Of a DNA stretch of 64,000 bases, positions 21,377-30,822 are shown piece by piece. Source of the stretch: Nocardioides sp. Root1257 (lineage in GTDB: Bacteria; Actinomycetota; Actinomycetes; Propionibacteriales; Nocardioidaceae); the NCBI RefSeq assembly GCF_001425175.1, contig NZ_LMDV01000008.1:791494-855493 (forward strand), given 5' to 3'. Below the pieces are notes generated by a model. It saw only the letters and a list, made by a program, of their open reading frames with translations, was not told the DNA's origin and did not search any database. Both the position numbers and the translations under genes were made by a program. The stretch's first letter is position 1; each line of letters opens with the position of its first letter.

Positions 21377-22485
21377 CGGCTCCGCCCGGGGTTGGTGGGC
21401 AGCCCGGCCAGCGCGTCGGCCGGCCGGACCTCCCGCCAGGCGTCCAGCACCGGCGCGAGCTCCGTCGGCGTCGCGCCGTGCAGGATGACGCTGTCCGCGC
21501 CGGCGTCGAGCTGGTCCTGGATCCGTGCCGCGCACTGCGCCGCCGTGCCCGTGGCCGAGGCGGCGAGCCACTCCGCCGGGAGCACGTCGTCGCGCAGGTG
21601 GCGCAGCTCCTCGACCGTGCCGATCGCGTCGAACGCACCCGGGTAGCCCTGCACCAGGTCGTCGGCGCGGAAGCGCTCGAGCGCCGCCAGGTCCCAGCCG
21701 TTGGCGCGCACCAGGACCTCGCCGTACCCCTGCAGGTACGTCGCGAGGCGGCCGACCAGCTTGCGCAGCCGGGCCTCCTCGGGGATCGACTCCTCCACGG
21801 TGGCGAGCACCGCCCAGACCCGGACGGACGCCGCGTCGCGACCCGCCTGCTCCGCCGCGCTGCGGATCGTCGCGACCGAGCGGGCGAGCGTCTCGTCGGA
21901 CAGGAAGGTGTGCAGGACGACGCCGTCCGCGACCCGGCCGGCGAGCTCGAGCGACTTGGGCCCGATCGCCATCATCAGGACCGGGATGTCCTCGTCGAAC
22001 GAGCTGTCCTGGGAGAGGTACGGGTAGCTGCCGGCCGGGCCCTCGTGACCCATCACCGCCTGCCCGTGCCACAGCGAGCGGTAGATCCCGATGGCGTCCT
22101 CGAGCTGGGCGCCGGTCACCCGCGGGACGCCCATGACGTCGAAGAGCAGGTCGAACCCGCGTCCGAGGCCGAACGCGTAGCGGCCCCCGGTCAGCCGGTG
22201 CATCGACGTCGCGAACGTCGCGGTGACGAGCGGGTGCCGGGTGTTGTGGTTGGTGGCCGCGGTCGCGATGCCGATCGTCTCGCTGACCGCCCCGGCGGCC
22301 CCGGCCAGGACGGCGGCGTCCTTGACGTTGAAGCGCTCGGACAGGAAGACCGAGCCGATGCCCAGTCGTTCGGCGAGACGGACCTCGGCCAGCAGGTCGC
22401 GAGGGTTCGCCGAGTGGCCGGCGAGCCCGTAGCAGCCGATCTCCGGCAGCTCCTGACCGTCCAACGGCGGGGTGGTGTCGATCAC
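21373..22485 (-). CDS. LLM-class F420-dependent oxidoreductase
   Basis: This is a 370-residue luciferase-like TIM-barrel protein. Segments such as IGCYGLAGHSANPRDLLAEVRLAERLGIGSVFLSERFNVKDA, GIATAATNHNTRHPLVTATFATSMHRLTGGRYAFGLGRG, and PVLMMAIGPKSLELAGRVADGVVLHTFLS match the F420-dependent luciferase-like family, close to TIGR03857. Start GTG 22485 is preferred: a TAGCGT -10 lies 8 nt upstream, whereas ATG 22536 would overlap the next gene. Its ATGA overlap with the phosphotransferase gene suggests one pathway. The substrate is unknown. Confidence 0.87.
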   Translation of the reverse strand: MIDTTPPLDGQELPEIGCYGLAGHSANPRDLLAEVRLAERLGIGSVFLSERFNVKDAAVLAGAAGAVSETIGIATAATNHNTRHPLVTATFATSMHRLTGGRYAFGLGRGFDLLFDVMGVPRVTGAQLEDAIGIYRSLWHGQAVMGHEGPAGSYPYLSQDSSFDEDIPVLMMAIGPKSLELAGRVADGVVLHTFLSDETLARSVATIRSAAEQAGRDAASVRVWAVLATVEESIPEEARLRKLVGRLATYLQGYGEVLVRANGWDLAALERFRADDLVQGYPGAFDAIGTVEELRHLRDDVLPAEWLAASATGTAAQCAARIQDQLDAGADSVILHGATPTELAPVLDAWREVRPADALAGLPTNPGRSR

Positions 22486-22493
22486 AGACGCGG

Positions 22494-22499
22494 ACGCTA
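22494..22499 (-). promoter_or_regulatory. -10 hexamer of LLM oxidoreductase promoter
   Basis: TAGCGT on the minus strand lies 8 nt upstream of GTG 22485. It is used here to choose the start. Confidence 0.4.
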
Positions 22500-22519
22500 G
22501 CAGGAGGAATTGACGCGCG

Positions 22520-23236
22520 TCAGGAGTCCGTCGCAATTGCGCGGGTGTCGTCGCGCAGCCACCGCCAGGCGAGGGCGCCCACCCAGAGCTCGTAGCCCAG
22601 CGAGCCGATCGCGAGCGCGGGGAACGCCGCGCCGGTCAGCGTGGTCGCGGTCCCGATCGCGCTGATCGCCACGATGGCGACGCCGGTGCGCTGCAGCCAC
22701 GGGGAGCTCTCGGTGAGTCGCAGGGCGAGCACGATCGCGAGCATGAAGAAGATGCGCGGCAGCGCCGAGAACGCGAGGGAGTACGGCGCGACCGTGTCCC
22801 AGCCGGCCAGCAGGCGCAGGTCGGTGCCCTTGCCGGCGGTGTCGATGGCGACGTCGTGCAGCACCGCGGCGTACGGCCAGACGAAGGCGAGCAGGGTGCC
22901 CGCCGCGACGGCGACCGTGGCGAGCGTGCCGGTGTCGTCGGCCCGGCGCAGCCGCACGTTGACGGCGCCGAGGAAGCCGAGCAGCAGGACGCCGGCGACC
23001 ATGAAGACGTAGTTGCCGATCCGGAAGGCGTCCTCGTGGGCGAGGACCTTCTGTCCCCAGGTGAGCGGGTCCATCCCGGGCCGGCCGCCGTGCGGCAGCA
23101 CGAAGATCGACATGCAGACCATGACGGTGAGCTGGCTGATGGTGAACGCCAGGCCGCACCAGGCGCTGAGTCGGGTGACGTCGAGGCCCGTCGTACGGGT
23201 GCTCGACCTGTCGGTGGAGGTGTCGGTGAGAGTCAT
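22520..23236 (-). CDS. Polytopic membrane protein of unknown function
   Basis: This 238-residue protein has six predicted hydrophobic segments, including LAFTISQLTVMVCMSIFVL, YVFMVAGVLLLGFLGAV, VAVAAGTLLAFVWPYAAVL, ALPRIFFMLAIVLALRL and GVAIVAISAIGTATTLTGAAF, after a Thr/Ser-rich cytoplasmic N-terminus. No catalytic motif or known family is recognised with confidence. A TACGGT -10 lies 7 nt upstream of ATG 23236, so it is probably transcribed without a leader. It is divergent from the sensor kinase and may share its control region. Confidence 0.75.
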   Translation of the reverse strand: MTLTDTSTDRSSTRTTGLDVTRLSAWCGLAFTISQLTVMVCMSIFVLPHGGRPGMDPLTWGQKVLAHEDAFRIGNYVFMVAGVLLLGFLGAVNVRLRRADDTGTLATVAVAAGTLLAFVWPYAAVLHDVAIDTAGKGTDLRLLAGWDTVAPYSLAFSALPRIFFMLAIVLALRLTESSPWLQRTGVAIVAISAIGTATTLTGAAFPALAIGSLGYELWVGALAWRWLRDDTRAIATDS

Positions 23237-23243
23237 GCCGAGG

Positions 23244-23249
23244 ACCGTA
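23244..23249 (-). promoter_or_regulatory. -10 hexamer of leaderless membrane protein promoter
   Basis: TACGGT on the minus strand, 7 nt before ATG 23236. Confidence 0.45.
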
Positions 23250-23335
23250 CGAACGCGGCGGGGCGCCCCACATCGACCGCAGGGCGGCTCCTCGGATCAG
23301 CCCCAGGGCTGAGGCGCGGCCGGGCGTCCGAGCCC

Positions 23336-23341
23336 TACGCT
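23336..23341 (+). promoter_or_regulatory. -10 hexamer of leaderless sensor kinase promoter
   Basis: TACGCT, 7 nt before GTG 23349. It lies about 90 bp from the divergent membrane protein promoter. Confidence 0.5.
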
Positions 23342-23348
23342 GCGTCGC

Positions 23349-24428
23349 GTGAGCGTGCCGAACCGCACCGATGCCGTCCTGGCGACGGCCTTCACGGTGC
23401 TCGGGCTGGTGCAGGTCACGATCTGGCCGATCGCCGACGGGGTCGTCGGCCATGTCTACGTGCTGGGTACGACGCTGCCGCTGGCCTGGCGGCGTACCCG
23501 CCCGGTGGCCTCGGCACTGGTGTCGACGGCGTTCTGGTTCGTGCCCACGGACGGCTACCCGATCCTCGGGTTCGTCAGCGTCGTGCTCCAGTTCTTCGCG
23601 CTCGGCAGCCGGGGTCGGCCGCGAGCGGTCGTCGCGGCCACGGCCGCGTGGGCGTGCCTCGCGACGGTCGTCGGGACGCTGCTCGGGCCCGAGTCGCCGG
23701 TCGCGGCGATCGGTGCCGCCATCGCGGTCGTCGCGCCGGTGCTGGCCGGTCAGCTGGTCGCCCACCTCGCTCGGCAGAACGCCGAGCTCGAGAGGCTCGC
23801 GACCCGGCTGCGCGAGGAGCAGCGACGTGCGGAGGAGTCGGCCGTCGAGGCGGAACGCGCGCGGATCGCCCAGGAGCTGCACGACGTGGTCGGCCATGAG
23901 GTCACCCTGATCGCCGTCCAGGCGGAGGCTGCGGCCTCCGCGCTGCGGGTGGCCCCCGATCGGGCGGTCGAGCCGGTCGAGGCGATCCGGACCACCGCCC
24001 ACCGCACCCTCGCCGAGATGCGCGGCGTGCTCGACCTGCTCGCCTCCGACGACGGCGTCCACGGCGCCACCGAGGACGTCCGCGAGGTCGCCCGACGGGC
24101 CGCCGCGGCCGGGATCGCGAACGAGCTCACCGTCACCGGCGCGCCGGACGAGCGTCAGGAGCGCGCCCGGCTCGCGGTCAACCGCGTCGTGCGCGAGTGC
24201 CTCACCAACGCGGGCCGGCACGCGCCGGGTGCGCCGGTCACGATCGAGGTGGCGTGGACCCCGGGCGCCGTACGGCTCGTCGCTGCCAACGCGACCGACC
24301 TGGTGGCGGTGCCCGCGGCGGGTCGCGGCCTGACCGGCATGCGCAACCGGGCCGAGCTGCTCGACGGCGAGTTCGCCGCCGACGTGCGGGACGGGCGGTT
24401 CACGGTGCGGGTGGAGCTGCCGCTGTGA
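23349..24428 (+). CDS. Two-component sensor histidine kinase (NarL/DesK type)
   Basis: This is a 359-residue kinase. Several N-terminal hydrophobic segments (about residues 10-135) anchor it in the membrane with little extracellular domain. A coiled coil (RQNAELERLATRLREEQRRAEES) leads to the HisKA_3 box ERARIAQELHDVVGHEV with phosphorylatable His178. The ATPase part shows RLAVNRVVRECLTNAGRHAPG (N box) and GRGLTGMRNRAELLDG (G box). The GTG start is leaderless. The stop overlaps the regulator start as GTGA. The signal is unknown; the compact multi-helix sensor suggests membrane or lipid-state sensing. Confidence 0.92.
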   Translation: MSVPNRTDAVLATAFTVLGLVQVTIWPIADGVVGHVYVLGTTLPLAWRRTRPVASALVSTAFWFVPTDGYPILGFVSVVLQFFALGSRGRPRAVVAATAAWACLATVVGTLLGPESPVAAIGAAIAVVAPVLAGQLVAHLARQNAELERLATRLREEQRRAEESAVEAERARIAQELHDVVGHEVTLIAVQAEAAASALRVAPDRAVEPVEAIRTTAHRTLAEMRGVLDLLASDDGVHGATEDVREVARRAAAAGIANELTVTGAPDERQERARLAVNRVVRECLTNAGRHAPGAPVTIEVAWTPGAVRLVAANATDLVAVPAAGRGLTGMRNRAELLDGEFAADVRDGRFTVRVELPL

Positions 24429-25063
24429 TCCGGGTGCTGGTGGTCGACGACCAGGACCTGGTGCGCCAGGGCCTGCGGCTGATCCTCGAGCTCGCCGGCC
24501 TGGAGGTGGTCGGCGAGGCGCGGGACGGGGCCGCCGCTGTCGCGGCCACCGGCGAGCTGGCCCCGGACGTCGTGCTGATGGACCTGCGGATGCCCGGCAT
24601 GGACGGCATCGAGGCGACCCGGCGCATCTGCGCCGAGCACCCGACGCCCGTCGTGGCCCTGACGACGTTCGACGCCGACGAGCACGTGGTGGACGCCCTG
24701 CGCGCCGGCGCCGTCGGCTACCTGCTCAAGGACGTGACCGGCGAGGCGCTGGTCGACGCCGTACGGCGTGCCGCTGCGGGGGAGCCGGTCGTCGCACCGG
24801 CCGTGCTCGCCCGGCTGATGGCCAACTTCGCGACCCGCCCTCCGGTCGCGGCCACCCCGCCGCCGGGCTACGACGAGCTGAGCGAGCGGGAGCGTGAGGT
24901 GCTCGCGATGATCGGTGCCGGTCGCTCGAACGCCGAGATCGCGGCCGAGCTGGTGATCAGCATGGCCACCGTGAAGACGCACGTGCGCCACGTCTTCGCC
25001 AAGCTCGGGCTGCGCGACCGGGCCCAGGCCGTGGTGGCGGCCCGGGACGCCGGCCTCAGCTGA
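24425..25063 (+). CDS. LuxR/NarL family response regulator
   Basis: This is a 212-residue two-domain regulator. The receiver domain has the acidic pocket VVDDQD, the phosphoacceptor Asp53 in [20 protein letters not shown] and YLLKDV (Lys switch). The C-terminal LuxR HTH is [63 protein letters not shown] 24425 overlaps the kinase stop. Its targets may include the divergent membrane protein. The 3' end overlaps the convergent CehA-like gene by 8 bp. Confidence 0.93.
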   Translation: MIRVLVVDDQDLVRQGLRLILELAGLEVVGEARDGAAAVAATGELAPDVVLMDLRMPGMDGIEATRRICAEHPTPVVALTTFDADEHVVDALRAGAVGYLLKDVTGEALVDAVRRAAAGEPVVAPAVLARLMANFATRPPVAATPPPGYDELSEREREVLAMIGAGRSNAEIAAELVISMATVKTHVRHVFAKLGLRDRAQAVVAARDAGLS

Positions 25064-26531
25064 GGAAGATCGGGTTCGTGAGGGCGAGCATCGTCGAGCC
25101 GCGCTTGACCTCGGCCCGCACGAACGACGTGCCGCCCGGCACCGTGGTGTCGAGGGTGAGCGTGCCGTCGGTGGCGACGGCGGTGCCGAGGGGAGGACCG
25201 CTCGGGCCGACCAGGGTCGCGGTGTCGCCCGCAGCGATGCCCGTCACCCCGAGGTGGACGGCGACGGTGTCGCCGGACCCGCTGGGCACGCGGTCCCCAC
25301 ACTGACCGCTGACACCGCCGAGCGTCGCGGTGAAGTCGAGGTCGATGCCCGACGAGGCCGTCACCCACGCGTGGCCGGCCCGGTACCCGGCGATGATCGC
25401 CTCGACCGAGAGGGTCTCGGCGCGCACGACCGTGTGCGCCGCGCCGATCTGCTGACCGGAGTTGTGGGAGTCGGAGTTGCCCACGGCCGGCAGGAACGTG
25501 CCCGCCACCAGGAGCTGGTGCCAGGTACGGAGAGCGTTCGCGTTGGTGAGCGCGTTCGTCCCGGACCACGGTCCGTTCCAGACCTCGATCGCGTCCATGT
25601 CGTCGTAGCCGAAGTCCCAGCGGATCGAGTCGACCGGGGTCGCCGGGTGCGCCGTGATCGCCAGGCCGCCGAGGTCGCGGACCTGCCGGGTGAACCGGCC
25701 GAGCTTGCCGTCCGCCGGCCGGTAGCGCCAGTCGATCCAGGTGCCGTGCGGACCCCGTGCGGGCAGACCTGTCGCGAGCCAGTGGCCGGCGCGCGTGGTG
25801 ACCTCCTCGCCGGGGATGACCAGGAAGTCCGGGGGCACGTACTTGCCCCACGTGAGCTGCGCCGAGCTCGTGTTGTGCTCCGAGCTGCCGAGGAAGTCGA
25901 GCCCGGCCGCCCTGGCTGCGACGTACGCCTGGCGCTGCGTCTGCGAGCCGTCGGAGTGGACGGTGTGGACGTGCAGGTCACCGCGGTACCAGCCCGGACC
26001 CGTGCCCGGCACGGAGGTCGGTGCGGGCATCCGCTGGAACTTGTGGATCGGCCTGCCGTGGTGCAGCGTCACCCGGACCTCGTACGGCGTGCCCGGGCCG
26101 GTGATCTGGTAGGGCCCCAGCGCGATCCGCCAGCGACCCTTGCTGATGGGGCCCGGCAGATAGCCCGGCGTCGCGGACGTCCGGCTGAGCCGGAAGGACC
26201 GGCGGGCGCCGCCCGACCAGCCGCGGAAGCCCGCCGCGTTGCCGAGCCCGGCGCCGGACGGGTCGAAGATGCCGATGTCGACCACGTTCGCCGTGACCAG
26301 GCCACCGTCGGTCGGGGTGTAGCTGTAGCTCACCTCGATCGCGCGGACGCCGGCCGGCACGTGGAAGGGCAGGTAGACCCAGTCCGGGACCTTCGAGCCC
26401 CGGAAGCGCCCTCGGAACACCTTGGTCGTCGTCGTGCCGGCCACGGCCGGCTCGAAGGTCATCAGGGCGGCGGTGGTCACGGTGCCCGCTCCCGCGAGGA
26501 GCAGGGCGCGACGGTCGAGGTCGGTGCTCAT
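25056..26531 (-). CDS. CehA/McbA family metallohydrolase (PHP domain), secreted
   Basis: This 491-residue protein has an N-terminal Tat/Sec-type signal ([20 protein letters not shown], with DRRALLL resembling a twin-arginine motif). A beta-rich N-terminal domain follows, then a PHP domain beginning [12 protein letters not shown] at about residue 184, with [19 protein letters not shown] and GNSDSH as further metal-binding motifs. Family members CehA and McbA hydrolyse carbamates, but most homologues have unknown targets and phosphoesterase activity is possible. A TACGCT lies 9 nt upstream of ATG 26531. Confidence 0.88.
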   Translation of the reverse strand: MSTDLDRRALLLAGAGTVTTAALMTFEPAVAGTTTTKVFRGRFRGSKVPDWVYLPFHVPAGVRAIEVSYSYTPTDGGLVTANVVDIGIFDPSGAGLGNAAGFRGWSGGARRSFRLSRTSATPGYLPGPISKGRWRIALGPYQITGPGTPYEVRVTLHHGRPIHKFQRMPAPTSVPGTGPGWYRGDLHVHTVHSDGSQTQRQAYVAARAAGLDFLGSSEHNTSSAQLTWGKYVPPDFLVIPGEEVTTRAGHWLATGLPARGPHGTWIDWRYRPADGKLGRFTRQVRDLGGLAITAHPATPVDSIRWDFGYDDMDAIEVWNGPWSGTNALTNANALRTWHQLLVAGTFLPAVGNSDSHNSGQQIGAAHTVVRAETLSVEAIIAGYRAGHAWVTASSGIDLDFTATLGGVSGQCGDRVPSGSGDTVAVHLGVTGIAAGDTATLVGPSGPPLGTAVATDGTLTLDTTVPGGTSFVRAEVKRGSTMLALTNPIFLS

Positions 26532-26540
26532 GGTGCGCGC

Positions 26541-26546
26541 AGCGTA
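26541..26546 (-). promoter_or_regulatory. -10 hexamer of CehA-like gene promoter
   Basis: TACGCT on the minus strand, 9 nt before ATG 26531. Confidence 0.45.
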
Positions 26547-26615
26547 GCCCGGTCCGCCCGCCCCGCCACCCCTGCCGAGGACGCACTGGATTCCAGCCCG
26601 GGCGAGCGCCCGCCG

Positions 26616-26621
26616 TACGCT
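26616..26621 (+). promoter_or_regulatory. -10 hexamer of miaB promoter
   Basis: TACGCT lies 9 nt before ATG 26631, with no Shine-Dalgarno site between, so the miaB mRNA is likely leaderless or nearly so. Confidence 0.5.
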
Positions 26622-26630
26622 TGGCCGGTC

Positions 26631-28133
26631 ATGACTGCCACGCCTGAGACCGCTCCGCCCGCGACGGGTCGCACGTACGAGGTCCGCACCTACGGGTGCC
26701 AGATGAACGTCCACGACTCCGAGCGCCTGACCGGGCTGCTGGAGGGCGCCGGGTACGTCGCCGCGCCCGCGGACGAGCAGGCCGACGTCGTCGTCTTCAA
26801 CACGTGCGCGGTGCGCGAGAACGCCGACAACAAGCTCTACGGCAACCTTTCCCACCTGGCGCCGGTGAAGGCCGCCAACCCGGGCATGCAGATCGCGGTC
26901 GGCGGCTGCCTGGCCCAGAAGGACCGCTCGACGATCACCGCGAAGGCGCCGTACGTCGACGTCGTCTTCGGCACCCACAACATCGGCTCGCTACCGGCGC
27001 TCCTCGAGCGCGCGCGGGTGATGGAGGAGGCGCAGGTCGAGATCCTCGAGTCGCTCGAGGTCTTCCCGTCGACGCTGCCGACCAAGCGGGACTCGGCGTA
27101 CGCCGCCTGGGTGTCGGTGTCGGTGGGCTGCAACAACACCTGCACGTTCTGCATCGTCCCGGCGCTGCGCGGCAAGGAGAAGGACCGTCGGCCCGGCGAG
27201 ATCCTGGCCGAGGTCGAGGCGCTGGTCGCCGAGGGCGTCTCCGAGATCACCCTGCTGGGCCAGAACGTCAACGCGTACGGCGTGGAGTTCGGCGACCGTC
27301 AGGCGTTCTCCAAGCTGCTGCGCGCGTGCGGCGACATCGAGGGGCTGGAGCGGGTGCGCTTCACCAGCCCGCACCCGGCGGAGTTCACCGACGACGTCAT
27401 CGAGGCGATGGCCGAGACCCCGAACGTGATGCCGCAGCTGCACATGCCGCTGCAGTCCGGCTCCGACAAGGTGCTCAAGGACATGCGCCGGTCCTACCGG
27501 CAGGCGAAGTACCTCGGCATCATCGAGCGGGTCCGCGCGGCCATGCCGGATGCGGCGATCACCACCGACATCATCGTGGGCTTCCCCGGCGAGACCGAGG
27601 AGGACTTCCAGGCGACGCTCGACGTCGTCCGGGCGGCGCGCTTCTCGGGTGCGTTCACCTTCCAGTACTCCAAGCGCCCCGGCACCCCCGCGGCGACGCT
27701 CGACGACCAGGTCCCGCCCGAGGTGGTCAAGGACCGCTACGAGCGGCTGGCCGCACTGGTCAACGAGATCGCGTGGGAGGAGAACAAGCGCCTCGTCGGC
27801 CGTCGCGTCGAGCTGATGGTCTCCGAGGGAGAGGGCCGCAAGGACAAGGCCACGCACCGGCTCTCCGGCCGCGGACCCGACAACCGCCTCGTGCACTTCG
27901 CGCCGCCCGAGGGCGTCGACGTCCGGCCGGGCGACATGGTCACCGTCGAGATCACGTACGCCGCCCCGCACCACCTCGTGGCGGACGGTCCCGCCACCGA
28001 CGTACGCCGCACCCGGTCGGGCGATGCCTGGCAGGCGCGCACCTCCTCCCCGGCGCCCGCCGGGGTGTCCCTGGGCATGCCGGCGATCGGCGTACCCGCC
28101 CCGCTGCCGGAGGCCGACGCCTGTGCCCGCTGA
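26631..28133 (+). CDS. miaB: tRNA-2-methylthio-N6-dimethylallyladenosine synthase MiaB
   Basis: This is a 500-residue radical-SAM methylthiotransferase. The N-terminal cluster ligands are in [17 protein letters not shown] and VGGCLAQK; the radical-SAM CxxxCxxC is [12 protein letters not shown], followed by [10 protein letters not shown] and [17 protein letters not shown] domain (about residues 400-465) precedes a tail of about 35 residues rich in Ala/Pro that is not part of the core enzyme. It methylthiolates i6A37 made by MiaA. The start matches a -10 at 9 nt. miaA lies 3.2 kb downstream, as in other actinobacteria, with accessory genes between. Confidence 0.95.
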   Translation: MTATPETAPPATGRTYEVRTYGCQMNVHDSERLTGLLEGAGYVAAPADEQADVVVFNTCAVRENADNKLYGNLSHLAPVKAANPGMQIAVGGCLAQKDRSTITAKAPYVDVVFGTHNIGSLPALLERARVMEEAQVEILESLEVFPSTLPTKRDSAYAAWVSVSVGCNNTCTFCIVPALRGKEKDRRPGEILAEVEALVAEGVSEITLLGQNVNAYGVEFGDRQAFSKLLRACGDIEGLERVRFTSPHPAEFTDDVIEAMAETPNVMPQLHMPLQSGSDKVLKDMRRSYRQAKYLGIIERVRAAMPDAAITTDIIVGFPGETEEDFQATLDVVRAARFSGAFTFQYSKRPGTPAATLDDQVPPEVVKDRYERLAALVNEIAWEENKRLVGRRVELMVSEGEGRKDKATHRLSGRGPDNRLVHFAPPEGVDVRPGDMVTVEITYAAPHHLVADGPATDVRRTRSGDAWQARTSSPAPAGVSLGMPAIGVPAPLPEADACAR

Positions 28134-28854
28134 CGCACCGACCATCCTCGCCACCTCGGGTGGCTGGGCGACCGCCGACCGGATCCGCTGGGGCGTCGGC
28201 CCGCTGACCGACCTCGCGATCGAGCTCTCCGGGGTCACCGGCCGCGCGCCGAAGGTGACCTTCCTCGGCACCGCCTGCGGCGACGACCCGAAGCTCTACC
28301 ACGAGTTCTACTCCGCGGCGCAGCGCCGCGGCCTGCACGCCTCGCACCTCCAGCTGTTCACGATGCCGAACGTCGACGACGTCACCGCGCACCTGCTCGA
28401 GCAGGACGTCGTGTGGGTCTGGGGCGGCAGCGTCGCCGGCCTGCTGGCGATGTGGCGGCTGCACGGCGTCGACGAGGCGATGCGCACCGCCTGGGAGGCC
28501 GGTGTCGTGCTGACCGGGGTCTCGGCCGGCTCGATCTGCTGGCACCTCGGCGGCACCACGGACTCGTTCGGTCCGCAGCTGCGCCCGATCACCAACGGCC
28601 TGGGCCTGCTGCCGTGGTCCAACGGCGTGCACTACGACAGCGAGGAGCAGCGCCGCCCGCTCTTCCAGTCGCTCATCGCCGACGGCACGCTGCCGGCGGG
28701 CTACGCGACCGACGACGGCGCAGGCCTGCTCTATCGCGGCACCGAGATGGTCGAGGCGTACGCCGAGCGCGACGGCGCCGGTGTCTACTTCGTCGAGCGC
28801 GGAGCCGACGGCGAGGCGGTCGAGACCGAGCTCGACGTCACCCGACTGTCCTAG
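28123..28854 (+). CDS. Peptidase S51 (peptidase E/cyanophycinase-like)
   Basis: This is a 243-residue protein starting at GTG 28123, overlapping the miaB end by 11 bp. ILATSGGW opens the Rossmann-like core, [15 protein letters not shown] supplies the oxyanion/GGN-like loop, and [14 protein letters not shown] contains the nucleophile Ser134 in GVSAGS. This is the pattern of dipeptidase E and its actinobacterial relatives, which cleave Asp-X dipeptides or related isopeptides. The specific substrate is unproven. The overlap suggests it is co-expressed with miaB. Confidence 0.88.
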   Translation: MPADAPTILATSGGWATADRIRWGVGPLTDLAIELSGVTGRAPKVTFLGTACGDDPKLYHEFYSAAQRRGLHASHLQLFTMPNVDDVTAHLLEQDVVWVWGGSVAGLLAMWRLHGVDEAMRTAWEAGVVLTGVSAGSICWHLGGTTDSFGPQLRPITNGLGLLPWSNGVHYDSEEQRRPLFQSLIADGTLPAGYATDDGAGLLYRGTEMVEAYAERDGAGVYFVERGADGEAVETELDVTRLS

Positions 28855-28953
28855 TCGGGGTTGTCCACAGGTCGCGAAAGCGTCCTTGATCGGCGTACCC
28901 GCGAGGCGGAGGCTGTCGCCCTCATCGGTCTCACCTCGGGAAGGACACCCTCC

Positions 28954-29679
28954 ATGCGCACGATCACGATCGGGACGACAGCCGTCCTCGGCGCCGTCGC
29001 CACCATGCTCACCGCAACGTTGGCCGCTACGTTGACCGCGACGGCGACCGCCGCGTCGCCCGCCTCCGCCGCGGGCACTGCGGTACCCGTCTACGACGCC
29101 CGCGCGGCGCTGTCGCGCCACGACACGTGCGTCAAGGACGCCTCGACGGGCATCACCCGCCGCGCCCTCGTCCTCGACAACCGTCGGTCCTCGCGCCGGG
29201 TGCAGTTCAAGGTCGTCCGCGCCGGCGACCGGGTCGCCGGTCCGGTCGTCTACCAGTGGGTCGGCGCGCACCGGAAGCGGACGGTCGTCGTGTCGGTGGC
29301 GCAGCGGACGACGGCCTCGGTGCGGGTCCGGGTCCCGGAGATGGGTCGCAAGAGGCTGGTGCTCTCGGCGCTCGTCCCGGCTCGCCCGTCGTGCTACGTC
29401 GCGACCGTCCACCCGGTGGCTGCACTCGGCGGCGTGTCGTGCCAGGGCCCGGACTCGGTCGCCCAGGTCGTGCTCGACAACCGGGGCACCACCGACTCGA
29501 CGATCGGCTACACGATCGCGTCGTCGTACGGCGATTCCTCCGCGTCCGTGGCGGTCCGGCCCGCGTCGACCGTCAACTACTACCTCCCCGTCCCCGCGGG
29601 GGGATCGACGCACGTCGAGGTGTCCGCGCGCGGCAGCAGGGTGCTGTCGACCGACGTCGCCGCCGTCAGCTGTCCGTAG
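28954..29679 (+). CDS. Hypothetical secreted protein
   Basis: This is a 241-residue protein. Start ATG 28954 has GGAAGGA about 9 nt upstream. The N-terminal 40 residues form an Ala/Thr-rich signal peptide (TIGTTAVLGAVATMLTATLAA, then a short AT-rich repeat) with cleavage likely near ASPASAAG. The mature part is beta-rich with two similar halves: VLDNRRSSRRVQFKVVRAGD... and VLDNRGTTDSTIGYTIASSYGD..., and has Cys in the middle of each half (DTCVKD, SCYVAT, VSCQG, VSCP). The duplicated NR-strand pattern suggests two Ig-like or jelly-roll domains. No family is recognised. It overlaps the convergent small-ORF cluster by 14 bp. Confidence 0.72.
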   Translation: MRTITIGTTAVLGAVATMLTATLAATLTATATAASPASAAGTAVPVYDARAALSRHDTCVKDASTGITRRALVLDNRRSSRRVQFKVVRAGDRVAGPVVYQWVGAHRKRTVVVSVAQRTTASVRVRVPEMGRKRLVLSALVPARPSCYVATVHPVAALGGVSCQGPDSVAQVVLDNRGTTDSTIGYTIASSYGDSSASVAVRPASTVNYYLPVPAGGSTHVEVSARGSRVLSTDVAAVSCP

Positions 29680-29905
29680 GCCCCTCGGGGTTGTCCTCGG
29701 GGTTGCCCGTCGACTGCTCGGGCAGCGTCTCCTCGTCGGGGTCGCGCTCGTGCTCGGAGACGTCGCGCAGCCCGTCGGTCGCCTCCTGGCCGGGGCCGGT
29801 CGGCCCGACGCGCTCGCTGCTGACGCCCATCTCGCCGGACGCGCGAGCAGGACCGCTGGAGCCGGGCGTGGAGGACTGGAGCTCCTCGTCGCCGTCGCCG
29901 CTCAT
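29666..29905 (-). CDS. Small acidic disordered protein (79 aa)
   Basis: The sequence is polar and low in hydrophobics (SGDGDEELQSSTPGSSGPAR ... LPEQSTGNPEDNPEGPTDS), predicted to be largely unstructured. ATG 29905 overlaps the stop of the 90-aa gene (ATGA), evidence of coupled translation and that it is real. It is the last gene of a minus-strand run beginning at 31168. No family is recognised. Confidence 0.55.
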   Translation of the reverse strand: MSGDGDEELQSSTPGSSGPARASGEMGVSSERVGPTGPGQEATDGLRDVSEHERDPDEETLPEQSTGNPEDNPEGPTDS

Positions 29906-30174
29906 GCCGGCGACTCCTTCTCGGCCTCCTGGCCCGTGTTGCCGTCGGCGCCGTCGTCGTCCTCGGTCGCCTCGGTGGAGGTGTCCTCGCTGTCCGACAC
30001 CTCCTCCTTGACGGTCTCCGGCGCCTTGTCGTCGAGCGCGGGGTTCTCGTCGGGCGTGAGGTCGGGGATCGCGATCGGGCCGCTGTCGTCCACGAGGGCG
30101 TCGACGCCCCCGGGGTTGGGCTCGCCGGGCTCGATGACGGGATCGGGCATGGGACCCAGGTCGTCGGACGTCAC
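29902..30174 (-). CDS. Small acidic disordered protein (90 aa)
   Basis: This is a very acidic protein (VSDSEDTSTEATEDDDGADG) with no hydrophobic core or Cys. GTG 30174 is supported by GAGGAG about 6 nt upstream. It ends in an ATGA overlap with the 79-aa gene and follows the Nudix gene by 10 bp, so all three are probably co-transcribed. Possible roles include chaperoning or ionic buffering; this is speculation. Confidence 0.6.
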   Translation of the reverse strand: MTSDDLGPMPDPVIEPGEPNPGGVDALVDDSGPIAIPDLTPDENPALDDKAPETVKEEVSDSEDTSTEATEDDDGADGNTGQEAEKESPA

Positions 30175-30184
30175 AGGTGCCTCC

Positions 30185-30658
30185 TCAGAATCCGAAGGTG
30201 GAGTACGCGGTGGTGGTACCCGTTCGCAGCCCCTCCAACACGGAGCGCTCGTGCGGCACCACGGGCTCCGGCAGCGCGTCGAGCGGGCACCAGCGCAGGT
30301 CGGCGGCCTTCTCGGGCTCGATGATGCGTGGTTCGCCCGACCACGACCGGGCCGTGAAGAAGAAGTCGATCCGCTGGTCGATCGGCAGCTCGCTGCCGTG
30401 ACGCTGCATCGACGTCACGAACTCCAGGTCCAGGTCCGTGACCCCGAGCTCCTCGTGCGCCTCGCGGTGCGCGGCGTCGTACGCCGTCTCGCCCTGCTCG
30501 ACGTGGCCGGCCGCGGCAGCGGCCCAGTGGTCGTCCATGTAGCCGGTGTGCTGCCGCAGTTGGAGGAGCACCTCGGTGCCCGAGGTGCGATCCCGCAGCA
30601 GGAAGACGTACGACGCCGGCACGACCACGAAGCGGCCGTGCGTGGGGCTCTGCGTCAC
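30185..30658 (-). CDS. Nudix hydrolase
   Basis: This is a 157-residue Nudix protein. The Nudix box GHVEQGETAYDAAHREAHEELG fits GX5EX7REUXEEXGU with the catalytic REAHEE segment. The N-terminal VVVPASYVFLLRDRTSGTEVLLQLRQHTGYMDDHW is typical of mutator-type or NTP-hydrolysing Nudix proteins. The natural substrate is not deducible. GTG 30658 sits in a GTGA overlap with the small acidic gene upstream, making it part of the small-protein operon. Confidence 0.9.
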   Translation of the reverse strand: MTQSPTHGRFVVVPASYVFLLRDRTSGTEVLLQLRQHTGYMDDHWAAAAAGHVEQGETAYDAAHREAHEELGVTDLDLEFVTSMQRHGSELPIDQRIDFFFTARSWSGEPRIIEPEKAADLRWCPLDALPEPVVPHERSVLEGLRTGTTTAYSTFGF

Positions 30659-30810
30659 TCCTCGTCCTCGTCGTCCTCGACGTCGTGCGGGGTCAGCTCC
30701 GCCTCGCCCTCGCTGCCGTAGACGGTGCCGGTGTCGTCCGAGACCGGAGCCCCGTCGTCGGCCGGCTCGTCCTCGGGCAGCGGGTCCTCGTGGAGATCGA
30801 ACTCACTCAT
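30655..30810 (-). CDS. Small acidic protein (51 aa)
   Basis: This gene is below normal ORF cut-offs. ATG 30810 opens a 51-codon frame that reads MSEFDLHEDPLPEDEPADDG and ends with a run of Asp/Glu; its TGA overlaps the Nudix GTG (GTGA). The product is extremely acidic and almost surely disordered. Spacing of 12 bp from the MT0933-like gene and the overlap with the Nudix start support reality. Confidence 0.6.
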   Translation of the reverse strand: MSEFDLHEDPLPEDEPADDGAPVSDDTGTVYGSEGEAELTPHDVEDDEDEE

Positions 30811-30822
30811 GGCGCCACCACC